A DNA stretch of 45,180 bases from an uncultured Lachnospiraceae bacterium (GTDB lineage: Bacteria; Bacillota; Clostridia; Lachnospirales; Lachnospiraceae): assembly GCA_947628705.1 (NCBI GenBank), contig CANRAZ010000012.1, forward strand, positions 1 to 45,180, written 5' to 3'. Each line of letters starts with the position of its first letter. Position 1 is the stretch's first letter. This document shows positions 25,771 through 33,682 of the stretch, piece by piece. The notes under the pieces were generated by a model. It was not told the DNA's origin, ran no database searches, and saw only the letters and a list, made by a program, of their open reading frames with translations. The position numbers were made by a program, and so were the translations under genes.

Positions 25771-28344
25771 TTACCTTTTGAATAATCTGAAAAGATAAAA
25801 TCTGTATAGGCTTTTTTTGAAGAAACCGAAGCTGCCGGCAACCTGTGCGCTTATTTCGCTGAACAATTCGGTTAGGGCCTTAATTTCGTTTACTTTTCTT
25901 TCGCCTGAATAATTAAATTCCTCATAGACGTCACGGTAGTTGGCTGCAAGCGCTGAGTTTACGTTGTATTTATCCTGCAAGAGCCCGGACAGTGCAGAAT
26001 TTGACAGTATTATGCTTTCATAATAGTCACGGTCTGCTTTGTTCCGTTTTATAAGGTCGTTTCTGACGGCGTCGGCAATAAATCTATACTGATTAATCGC
26101 CCTTCTGTCCTCTTTGGCATAGTAAATCCTGTAGGATAACTGAAGCTTTCGTGCAAGGAGCATGAAAACTGCCAAGATAAAAACTATAAGTACAATATTT
26201 TTTAGCCCGTAATTAATGAAGGCTCCTGCTGCTTCAGCCATCTGGGTTATCGTTGAATTGCCGATCAATCCGTTTCCGTCTTCGTTATCGGACGATGAAG
26301 AAAGACTGTCAAGCATTGACAGAACGCTTGCAAGATTTCCGTCTTCGCTCATGCTTCCTACAGTAAACTCGATCGGAACCCATCCGAAGCCTTTAAAATA
26401 AACCTCGACCCATGCATGAGCGTTGGCATCGGTAAGGTCAAAGCTTACCGGTTTTTCAAATCCAAGCTCGTTGTAGCCGTCGTACCATTTCGTGTTTCCC
26501 AAGGTGATTAAGTCCATCCTCCTCTGAATACCGGAGCGATCATGTCCGTAAACTTCCTCCTCACTGTAGCTGTCAGAATCAAACAATACTGCGTCATCAT
26601 AGACCGTATAGTCAAACGAATAGCCTTCCACATACTTAGCAGGAATTCCCATGCTTCTTAAAAGCAGACAGGCGGCTGAGGCAAAATGTACGCAAAAGCC
26701 TTTTTTCTCCTCGTTTAAAAAGTAAAGAACAAAGTCTTCGTCTTCCGGAGTTGCGCCGGGCTGGAGCGTGTATTCATAGTTTTCAGCCAAAAAATCTATA
26801 ATCTGATTGATTATTTCCGTTTCAGTACCGTGGAACCCTTCACGGAAGCATATCTCATCAAGCTCAGACGATATTCTCAGAGGCACGTCAAGATAATTCA
26901 TGTATACCTTTGTGTCCAGCTTTCTGTTTGGATACGCCCACTCAAATTCATAGATATCAGGCAGTTCGTCGTAATCGTACATTGAAGCCGTATAAGGCAT
27001 CAGCAGGCTGGTATTTTCGTTTATTTCATTACGGGAAGCTTCAGAATCATTGCCGTCGTAATAAAGATAGGCAGGGAAATGTTCGCCTGCGGCAACATTT
27101 TTTATCATCATATAGGCGCTTGCTGTTTTTGCCTCTTCTGTCAACGCGTAGGACTCGTCGGTCCTGAGCTTCTCTAAAAATTCTTTGGTTAGAGCATGTT
27201 CGGATGTCGAACCTATTGCCGTATTAAGAGTATCGTTTTCCGCATCTTCGCTTAAGACCCACCGCCTTGCCTTGCTGTCATATTTATTCGCATAATAGGT
27301 GGGAATATAGACAGGCGCAAAGGTGTTCGGAACGAATGTGATTTCCAGATCCGTTTCATAGTCCAGAGACACTGATTTTATATCGCCGAACGTACCGTTG
27401 TTCATTCCTGCCGTACCGCTCATATTTGAGTTGAAAAGCGCGGAAAAGCCGTGCATTGCAACTTCCGATACGACCTTATCGGTTTTATCCTTTAAAGAAG
27501 AATTCTTTTCCGCATATGTTGAGGGAAGGAACAGAAAGGACAGGATCGAAATAAATAAAGTAATAAGGACAAAGGAAAGGACGCCAAGAATATTTCCTTT
27601 GTTTTCTACGATCCTGCTTTTTATGGCAATTCTATTTCTTTTTTCCTTATATGTCTCAAGCTTAGGCTTATTGTCAAGAGGGTTTTCGTCATTTTGCTTT
27701 GTAAAAATAAACAACGTAAGCGCCGCAAGAATAACCAGAAGGTAAAGGTAAGAAAATTCGTCCGTCAGGTATATTGAAACTTCTAAAACAGGCAGAATAA
27801 TTATAAAAAGAGGATAAAAGATACTGTTTCTCCTCGAAACCCACATGTTAAACAGGCATGCAACCACGGTAATGATTACAATTAAACATGACGTTATTGC
27901 AACGGTGCGGTTTAAAAAATATTCCGTAAATTCTCTCAGATTTGCAAGGTTGAGTTCATCGTCGATTGCGACTATTATAAGGTTAAGGATAGCGCTGTAT
28001 CCGCTGTTTACCTCACGGTAATGTGTAAATGAATAATAGATAATGAATATAAGCACGCTCAAATAGCCCAAATTAAAGAACAGTCTTCTTAAATAAAACA
28101 TTGAGAAGAAAACCGAAATAAACGCCATAAAAGCAGTAAGGGCAAGCATATTGCACGGCAGAGAAAAGGAAGTGATGAAAAAACCGAAGATACCGTACAG
28201 AAATAGAAAGATTATCAGAGCATTCCACAGACAGTTAAAGAAATTTTCTTTTATGCTTCTCTTCTTTTCACGGAGCTCGCAGACAGTGATCCCGGACATC
28301 AAGAGACGTTTTGACGGTTTTATTTTTTTTCTTTTAAAGCTCAT
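25771..28344 (-). CDS. TgpA-like transglutaminase membrane protein (first of three)
   Basis: 857 residues, the first copy in transcription order, starting 21 bases after the DUF58 gene with AAAGGAGAG as Shine-Dalgarno. N-terminal helices lie in about 33-270, the external core carries Cys551 (KGFCVHFASAACLLL), His643 (NAHAWVEVYFKGFGW) and Glu659 (VPIEFTVG), and a single helix lies at about 713-732. The mixture of a MoxR ATPase, a DUF58 protein and a membrane transglutaminase is a well-known conserved cluster across bacteria, but normally with one transglutaminase gene. Biological role in clostridia is not established; an envelope-maturation role is inferred. Confidence 0.9.
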   Translation of the reverse strand: MSFKRKKIKPSKRLLMSGITVCELREKKRSIKENFFNCLWNALIIFLFLYGIFGFFITSFSLPCNMLALTAFMAFISVFFSMFYLRRLFFNLGYLSVLIFIIYYSFTHYREVNSGYSAILNLIIVAIDDELNLANLREFTEYFLNRTVAITSCLIVIITVVACLFNMWVSRRNSIFYPLFIIILPVLEVSIYLTDEFSYLYLLVILAALTLFIFTKQNDENPLDNKPKLETYKEKRNRIAIKSRIVENKGNILGVLSFVLITLFISILSFLFLPSTYAEKNSSLKDKTDKVVSEVAMHGFSALFNSNMSGTAGMNNGTFGDIKSVSLDYETDLEITFVPNTFAPVYIPTYYANKYDSKARRWVLSEDAENDTLNTAIGSTSEHALTKEFLEKLRTDESYALTEEAKTASAYMMIKNVAAGEHFPAYLYYDGNDSEASRNEINENTSLLMPYTASMYDYDELPDIYEFEWAYPNRKLDTKVYMNYLDVPLRISSELDEICFREGFHGTETEIINQIIDFLAENYEYTLQPGATPEDEDFVLYFLNEEKKGFCVHFASAACLLLRSMGIPAKYVEGYSFDYTVYDDAVLFDSDSYSEEEVYGHDRSGIQRRMDLITLGNTKWYDGYNELGFEKPVSFDLTDANAHAWVEVYFKGFGWVPIEFTVGSMSEDGNLASVLSMLDSLSSSSDNEDGNGLIGNSTITQMAEAAGAFINYGLKNIVLIVFILAVFMLLARKLQLSYRIYYAKEDRRAINQYRFIADAVRNDLIKRNKADRDYYESIILSNSALSGLLQDKYNVNSALAANYRDVYEEFNYSGERKVNEIKALTELFSEISAQVAGSFGFFKKSLYRFYLFRLFKR

Positions 28345-28365
28345 AAGCGTCTCTCCTTTTTATGC

Positions 28366-29427
28366 TTATATCTCCGAGACGACGGCGGCGCCATTGTTCG
28401 CAAAAATGTATTTATAGCTGCTGTCCTCTTCTCTGTTCATTGTAAGATATAGCAGTTTATATGCCGAACCGCTTCTGTTGTAGTAAGCTTCAAGAACCTC
28501 TTTTTCTACGGCTTTAAGATTAAAAAACATCTCCTGCATCGTCAGCGTAAGGTTGTAGAGGTTATCGATTTTTCTGCTTACGGCGTCTTCCTCCGAGGCA
28601 TTGAAATAGACCAATTCAAAAAACATATCGTCTTCAAGCATGCTTTTTCCAAACGATAAAAGATGTTCAAAGTAAGCAGTAAGCTCCGAAGGGGTTTTGT
28701 AGGAGCCGTCGCAGGCAAGAACAACACAGACTCCGGCATTTTTCGCATATTCCTTTACGATAAGGTCTTCGGATTTTGTACTTAACTTCCAGTGAATCTG
28801 TGAAAGCCTGTCGCCGGCACGGTAGTCGCGCAATTCCTTGATTTCGGAAACGTCGCTTCCTGCGTAAGGGTCTGTGTACACGTCCTCCTCGTCGTCAAGC
28901 ACCAGCTTTTCTGCGTTGAACCTGAGTCCGTTATCCTTCGGGAGAACAACGGCGTTCGCAGGAGCGATGTTGCTTATCCTTTTGGAAAAAAGTCCTAAAA
29001 GGTCATACACTCTGGCTTCCGTACATGCTATTTCATAAACTCCGCAGAAGGAAAAATTAAAGTCCAGCGAGTTGTCCTTTATGCCCTGATAGATGTTGTA
29101 GTAGGTTTCGATGTAAGAATATTCCGTCTCGATCCTATGCTTGATTCCATAGACGATTTTAATTCTTGAAAACGGATAAAAATTCCTGCACTTAAGCCTG
29201 CACACAAAAACGTTGTCCTCTCCTGCCTGCTGCTCCGGAGTACGCATAAATAGGGAAATTTCCGGAAGAGAAAACCACGGCATAAAAAGCAGGACCGCAG
29301 ATGCAAGGTAAAGCAGCATTGCGATTATGAAAAAAAGGACTGCTCTTCTGCGGTTAAACAGAAACATAAAAATCAGCAGTACAAAAAGAAATATGAATGA
29401 AATAAGCTTCTTTATATTTACTTTCAT
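28366..29427 (-). CDS. DUF58 domain protein
   Basis: 353 residues with two N-terminal hydrophobic segments (about 6-22 and 26-48) and a C-terminal DUF58 domain recognised by SDVSEIKELRDYRAGDRLSQ followed directly by IHWKLSTKSEDLIVKEY. DUF58 is related to von Willebrand A folds and is nearly always coupled to a MoxR AAA+ ATPase. I start at ATG 29427 (MKVNIKKL), preceded by CCGGAG; an upstream in-frame ATG at 29454 has a poorer site. It sits between the MoxR gene (89 bases upstream) and the three transglutaminases, the classical gene order. Probably a chaperone-like partner of MoxR; function inferred. Confidence 0.9.
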   Translation of the reverse strand: MKVNIKKLISFIFLFVLLIFMFLFNRRRAVLFFIIAMLLYLASAVLLFMPWFSLPEISLFMRTPEQQAGEDNVFVCRLKCRNFYPFSRIKIVYGIKHRIETEYSYIETYYNIYQGIKDNSLDFNFSFCGVYEIACTEARVYDLLGLFSKRISNIAPANAVVLPKDNGLRFNAEKLVLDDEEDVYTDPYAGSDVSEIKELRDYRAGDRLSQIHWKLSTKSEDLIVKEYAKNAGVCVVLACDGSYKTPSELTAYFEHLLSFGKSMLEDDMFFELVYFNASEEDAVSRKIDNLYNLTLTMQEMFFNLKAVEKEVLEAYYNRSGSAYKLLYLTMNREEDSSYKYIFANNGAAVVSEI

Positions 29428-29516
29428 ATATACTCCGGCAAAACCTGCCCTCATAATCCGCCTGAATTCTAATGATTTGGAATATGAAAGCTGTGAATAG
29501 GTATTTTAGTTGTTCT

Positions 29517-30440
29517 TTACATTTTAGGCAAAGGCGTAACTGACAGTATCTCTTTCAGAACGGCGGCCTCGTTCTTTTTTGCGGCTCTGGCCTTAGGCGA
29601 AAGGACAATACGGTGCGAGCATACGGCGTTTATGTTGTAGATCACATCATCGGGAACGACATAGCGTCTGCCGTTTATAAACGCAGTTGCTTTAGCCATT
29701 TTTAGAAGCGCTATGCTGCCTCTTGGACTGACTCCGAGGCTGACAAGCTCGTGCTCTCTTGTGCGCTCAACATAGGAAACGATAAAATCAGATATGGATT
29801 CGTCTACAAAAATCATTTCAACGGCTTCCTGAAGCTTTACAAATTCATCAATGCTCATCACAGGATCAACCGTCGGCTTTTCCTTCACGTTCTTTGTTAA
29901 AATTTCAGTCGCAGCGTCATGGTCAGGATAACCAAGCGTCAGACAGACCATGAAACGGTCAAGCTGTGATTCGGGAAGCTTCTGCGTGCCGGCTGAACCA
30001 AAAGGATTCTGGGTTGCAAGTACAATGAAGGGCTGAGGAAGCATTCTCGTAACGCCGTCAACCGTAGCCTTGCCCTCTTCCATTACCTCAAGAAGGGCTG
30101 ACTGCGTTTTAGGAGATGTCCTGTTAATTTCATCGGCTAAAAGAAAGTTACAGTAAACAGAACCCTCTCTGTACTCAAAAGCGCCTGTTTTATTGTTATA
30201 CATTGAAAATCCGATAAGGTCGCTTGGAAGAACGTCGGGAGTAAACTGAACCCTGTGATATTCCATTGAAAGACATTTGGAAATTGAAACGGCCAGAGTC
30301 GTCTTTCCGACTCCGGGGATATCTTCAAGCAGAATATGTCCTCCTGCAAGCATCGCCGTTAAAACGGAAAGGACAACGTCATCCTTTCCCCTAAGTACTT
30401 TTTTAACTTCGTCCAGAAGCTGATTAATCTGCGCATTCAT
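29517..30440 (-). CDS. MoxR-family AAA+ ATPase
   Basis: 307 residues, the normal MoxR length. Walker A GVGKT within LLEDIPGVGKTTLAVS (about 36-51), Walker B LLADEINRTSPKTQSALLE near 105-123, sensor 1 ATQNPFG, and the C-terminal lid with SPRGSIALLKMAKA. MoxR ATPases are thought to work as chaperones for VWA-like partners such as the DUF58 product of the next gene. It is the first gene of the five-gene minus-strand operon; GGGAGG lies just ahead of ATG. The promoter is not obvious: no good hexamer pair, though a 12-bp palindrome (CATACATGTATG, 30511-30522) lies upstream. Confidence 0.94.
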   Translation of the reverse strand: MNAQINQLLDEVKKVLRGKDDVVLSVLTAMLAGGHILLEDIPGVGKTTLAVSISKCLSMEYHRVQFTPDVLPSDLIGFSMYNNKTGAFEYREGSVYCNFLLADEINRTSPKTQSALLEVMEEGKATVDGVTRMLPQPFIVLATQNPFGSAGTQKLPESQLDRFMVCLTLGYPDHDAATEILTKNVKEKPTVDPVMSIDEFVKLQEAVEMIFVDESISDFIVSYVERTREHELVSLGVSPRGSIALLKMAKATAFINGRRYVVPDDVIYNINAVCSHRIVLSPKARAAKKNEAAVLKEILSVTPLPKM

Positions 30441-30617
30441 AAAAACCTCCCGAATAGTTATTGAAATATATATGAAAATAGACGCAAACCCTATTTTAAA
30501 ATAATTTTACCATACATGTATGCTAAATTCCAGTGAAAAAATTGTGTACATATATATCGGCAGATAAAATATATATACGGCGCCGATTTTTATAAATGTA
30601 CAAAATAGAAAACAGCA

Positions 30618-30657
30618 GAACAAATGTTTTGCATTTCTTTAAAATTTATGCTATACT
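30618..30657 (+). promoter_or_regulatory. LexA box overlapping the lexA promoter
   Basis: GAACAAATGTTT at 30618-30629 matches the Gram-positive LexA-box pattern GAAC-N4-GTT(C/T). It abuts and overlaps the -35 element TTGCAT (30629-30634), which pairs with TATACT (30652-30657) at 17 bp. Binding would block polymerase, giving the usual lexA autoregulation. This also confirms an SOS regulon in the organism. Confidence 0.78.
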
Positions 30658-30685
30658 TTAGAAAACATATTTTGGGAGGCAGCCA

Positions 30686-31303
30686 ATGGATACTAGCAGG
30701 TTAACTTCAAAGCAGCTGGAAATTTTAAATTTTATCAAGGAACAGATCCGCTCTAAAGGCGTTCCTCCCACAATAAGAGACATCTGCAATGCCGTAAATC
30801 TCCGCTCCACCTCATCCGTGCATTCTCATCTGGAAAAGCTTGAGGAGCTTGGCTTTATAAGGCGTGACGGCTATAAATCAAGGACGATTGAAATTTCGGA
30901 CGATGAATTCAGGCTTTCAAGGCGTGAGGTTGTCAACGTTCCGATCGTCGGGACGGTAACAGCCGGACAGCCTATACTTGCGGTTGAAAACATTATTGAT
31001 TACTTCCCGATTCCTGTTGAAATGATGCCGAATGCCGAAACATTTATGCTCAAGGTTAAGGGAGACAGCATGATTAACGCAGGAATTTTTGACGGCGATG
31101 AAATAATCGTAAAAAAACAGAGCACAGCCGACAACGGCGACTATGTAGTTGCGCTTATTGACGACTCAGCTACTGTTAAAACATACTATAAAGAAAAGGA
31201 TCACGTACGTCTCCAGCCGGAAAATGACGCCATGGAGCCCTTCATTTTAGACGACGTCGCAATACTAGGAAAGGTTATCGGCGTAATAAGGCTTTTTGCT
31301 TGA
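30686..31303 (+). CDS. lexA: LexA repressor
   Basis: 205 residues, the standard LexA length. The N-terminal winged helix begins LTSKQLEILNFIKEQIRSKG and contains the recognition segment RSTSSVHSHLEKLEE; the C-terminal S24 protease domain has the Ala-Gly-type cleavage site region VGTVTAGQPILA, catalytic Ser in KGDSMINAGI (about residue 129) and Lys in VVALIDDSATVKTYYKE (about 166). LexA represses the SOS genes and is self-cleaved on RecA filaments. GGGAGG precedes ATG. It is single, divergent from moxR, and has its own LexA box. Convergent with the sensor kinase, sharing its terminator. Confidence 0.96.
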   Translation: MDTSRLTSKQLEILNFIKEQIRSKGVPPTIRDICNAVNLRSTSSVHSHLEKLEELGFIRRDGYKSRTIEISDDEFRLSRREVVNVPIVGTVTAGQPILAVENIIDYFPIPVEMMPNAETFMLKVKGDSMINAGIFDGDEIIVKKQSTADNGDYVVALIDDSATVKTYYKEKDHVRLQPENDAMEPFILDDVAILGKVIGVIRLFA

Positions 31304-31328
31304 TTTGCGTTGCTTTTCAAAAAATCCA

Positions 31329-31366
31329 ACTGACGGCTTGATTACGTCTTTAATCAGACCGTCAGT
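31329..31366. terminator. Shared terminator between lexA and the sensor kinase
   Basis: ACTGACGG (31329-31336) / CCGTCAGT (31359-31366) with an inner TGATTA/TAATCA stem. The arm on the right overlaps the kinase stop codon. Read on the minus strand the stem is followed by TGGATTTTTT, a proper T run; on the plus strand the following ATCTTTAATTTTT is less tight, so it is best for the kinase and usable for lexA. Confidence 0.85.
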
Positions 31367-33491
31367 CGTTATCTTTAATTTTTCTTAAAAGCTCTTCGAT
31401 ATCAAGCGGCTTGGTGATAAAATCGTTCATTCCGCTGTCAAGGGCTTTTTTTCTGTCCTGAGGCAGAGAATTGGCGGTACATGCGAAAATTTTCACATCT
31501 TTAGCATCGGGTCTGTCGAGCGAACGTATTGCCATTGCTGCTGCAAATCCGTCCATTTCAGGCATCAGAAGATCCATAAGGATCAGTCCGTAGGTGCCCG
31601 GCTTGGATTCAGCAAACATTTTGTAAACTACTCTCCCGTTCTCAGCGAGGTCCGCTTCGAAACCGCCGTTATTAAGTATTTCAAGAATTATCTCGCCGTT
31701 TAATTCATTGTCTTCTGCAACAAGAATACGAGGTTTTTTGTCGCCCTGCTCGGATTTACTGGAGTCAAGCTCCTCCCATTCCTGCTTTTCAGAAATACTT
31801 GTCGGCCGCCCCGTAAAGGTAAACGTAAATGTGGTTCCCTTTCCCTTGCGGCTCTCAAATGTAAGATCTCCTCCCATAAGCAGCGCAAGCTTACGGCTTA
31901 TCGGCAGTCCAAGCCCCGTACCCTGATTACCCTTTGAAACCGAGTCAAGCTCCTGAGCAAAGGTATCGAAAACGTGTTTCTGCATATCCTCGCTCATGCC
32001 CTTACCCGTATCAGCAACTTTAACGGTGGTCAGGACTTTACCGTTTCCCAACAGTTTTTGCTTCGTCTCTACGCTAATCGTGCCTCCAGCAGGGGTGAAT
32101 TTCTTTGCGTTATCCAACAGATTAAGCAAAACCTGCTGAATTCGAACCTCATCTCCAACTATCTGCTTCCACATCAAATCGGACTTCATGCTGAACTTTA
32201 TTTGTTTATCGGTAATAGGACCTTTGGCAATTGAATTGACCGTGTTGATAACAACATCAAGCTCGATCGGCTTAACAGAAAGCTCCAGATTTTCAGCCTG
32301 AAGGCTCGACATATCAAGCATATCGTTTACAAGCGATAAAAGATAGTTTGCAGTAACGTCAGACTGCTTCAGATATTCCTTGAGCCTGTCCGGGTCTTCT
32401 ATTTTTTGAGACATAAGGTTATTTAAGCCGATTATTCCGTTGAGCGGAGTCCTTATCTCATGGCTCATTGTGGACAGAAACCTGTTCTTGGCGTTCTCGT
32501 TGGCTTTATTTTCAAGCAGCCGAACGTGCTGATGCGAAAGAATAGCGGTTAAAACGATTATAACGACAGAAAATACTGCAATGCTGATTGCAGCAAAACG
32601 GTAGTGATAGAGAAAATCGGAAAACGTATAGTCATACTGGTTTTCGGAAATTGCCTGGATGGTATAAGCGCCAACCTCATCCTCGGACATAAGGGCTATT
32701 GCCTTATTGAGAATACCGATTAAGACCGCTCCCTCCTCCTGAGTAGGGCTGCCTTCTCCTGTATAATCAAATACGGCGGAAAAACAGAGCTTATCGTCAA
32801 GTCCCAGAACCGGAATTACTTTAAGCTTTTCATAAATAGGTTTTGCAATCCAATACTCAACAACGTGCTGGTTCAGCATCAAAAGGTCTGCTTTACCTGA
32901 ATTTACAGCATCAAAGCATTCAGGTACCGAAGAATAGTCTACAAGCTTAAAATTAGGGTAGGCTGCGTTAAGCACCTTCTTCAATGTCTGAGAGCCTGTG
33001 GAAATGGCAATGGAAAGCTCGGCATCGTATTTAAAATCAGTGCCTTCATTTGCAACTACTACTTTTTTGCTTGAAAGATAGGGATCGCTTATTAATATGC
33101 CCTTTGCATGTTTGTTTTCCTCATTAAATTCAACGCTGGAAACAAGATCAAAACCGCCGTTGACAAGATAACTGTAGGTTATATCTCCGGCAGGAAGCGC
33201 AACATATTTAAACTTAATTCCGCAAAGCTCGCTTATATGGTCAAAAATATAACGCGATATTCCGGCGAATTCACCGTTATCATCTGAAAAAGACACAGGA
33301 ATCCTGTCCTGAACATAGCCGATTGTTACTGTATTATGAGATGAAATATAATCCTTCTCTTCCTGCGTCAGCTCCAGCTTGCCTGACGCAGAGGGAATAT
33401 CCTCAGCATTTACCTGCGGCGCTGTCAAGGCCGACAGCATTGCGAAAACAATGATTATGGCAGGCAGCGTCCTCAAAAACCTGCGTATCAT
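31362..33491 (-). CDS. Hybrid sensor histidine kinase with periplasmic-binding-type sensor
   Basis: 709 residues of the BvgS/EvgS type: a signal segment (about 5-29), an extracellular SBP_bac_3 solute-binding domain (about 45-275, with IGYVQDRIPVSFSDDNG), a transmembrane helix (about 299-319), HisKA with H344 (FLSTMSHEIRTPLNG), HATPase with N-box LLNLLDNAKK, G1 DTGKGM and G2 GTGLGL, and a C-terminal receiver with D640 (LILMDLLMPEMDG). ATG 33491 is used because AAAGGAGGAG is perfectly spaced; a longer in-frame start has none. It is monocistronic and no DNA-binding regulator or HPt gene is near, so its output partner is elsewhere. Ligand unknown, perhaps an amino acid-like solute. Confidence 0.93.
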   Translation of the reverse strand: MIRRFLRTLPAIIIVFAMLSALTAPQVNAEDIPSASGKLELTQEEKDYISSHNTVTIGYVQDRIPVSFSDDNGEFAGISRYIFDHISELCGIKFKYVALPAGDITYSYLVNGGFDLVSSVEFNEENKHAKGILISDPYLSSKKVVVANEGTDFKYDAELSIAISTGSQTLKKVLNAAYPNFKLVDYSSVPECFDAVNSGKADLLMLNQHVVEYWIAKPIYEKLKVIPVLGLDDKLCFSAVFDYTGEGSPTQEEGAVLIGILNKAIALMSEDEVGAYTIQAISENQYDYTFSDFLYHYRFAAISIAVFSVVIIVLTAILSHQHVRLLENKANENAKNRFLSTMSHEIRTPLNGIIGLNNLMSQKIEDPDRLKEYLKQSDVTANYLLSLVNDMLDMSSLQAENLELSVKPIELDVVINTVNSIAKGPITDKQIKFSMKSDLMWKQIVGDEVRIQQVLLNLLDNAKKFTPAGGTISVETKQKLLGNGKVLTTVKVADTGKGMSEDMQKHVFDTFAQELDSVSKGNQGTGLGLPISRKLALLMGGDLTFESRKGKGTTFTFTFTGRPTSISEKQEWEELDSSKSEQGDKKPRILVAEDNELNGEIILEILNNGGFEADLAENGRVVYKMFAESKPGTYGLILMDLLMPEMDGFAAAMAIRSLDRPDAKDVKIFACTANSLPQDRKKALDSGMNDFITKPLDIEELLRKIKDND

Positions 33492-33525
33492 GTTGACTCC
33501 TCCTTTAAGGCAAATCATTCTGCTA

Positions 33526-33553
33526 AAACAATACGGCAGCCATGCTATTGTTT
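33526..33553 (-). promoter_or_regulatory. Hairpin in the leader of the sensor kinase
   Basis: AAACAATA (33526-33533) / TATTGTTT (33546-33553), extended inward by GCA/TGC. Within the RNA of the minus-strand transcript it would lie a few bases after the predicted start (near 33557) and about 35 bases before the start codon. Confidence 0.5.
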
Positions 33554-33563
33554 CATTTGAGTT

Positions 33564-33592
33564 ATTATAACTCAGATGGGATTATTTGTCAA
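33564..33592 (-). promoter_or_regulatory. Consensus promoter of the sensor kinase with a palindrome over the -10
   Basis: On the minus strand TTGACA (plus 33587-33592) and TATAAT (plus 33564-33569) with a 17-bp spacer, a perfect consensus. A 15-bp palindrome GAGTTAT-T-ATAACTC (33559-33573) is centred on the -10 element, a good place for a repressor. Confidence 0.85.
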
Positions 33593-33653
33593 AGACGATA
33601 GAAATAAAAAGAAAAGAAAAAAGCCTCTGTTTAATTAGCAATGCTGATTTTGC

Positions 33654-33682
33654 AAAAACAGCCTGCAAAAAATTACAGACTG
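33654..33682 (-). terminator. Terminator after the spermidine-synthase-like gene
   Basis: On the minus strand CAGTCTG (plus 33676-33682), a loop of 10 bases, CAGGCTG (plus 33659-33665; one G-U pair), then TTTTT. The left arm overlaps the last codons and stop of the gene. Confidence 0.65.
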
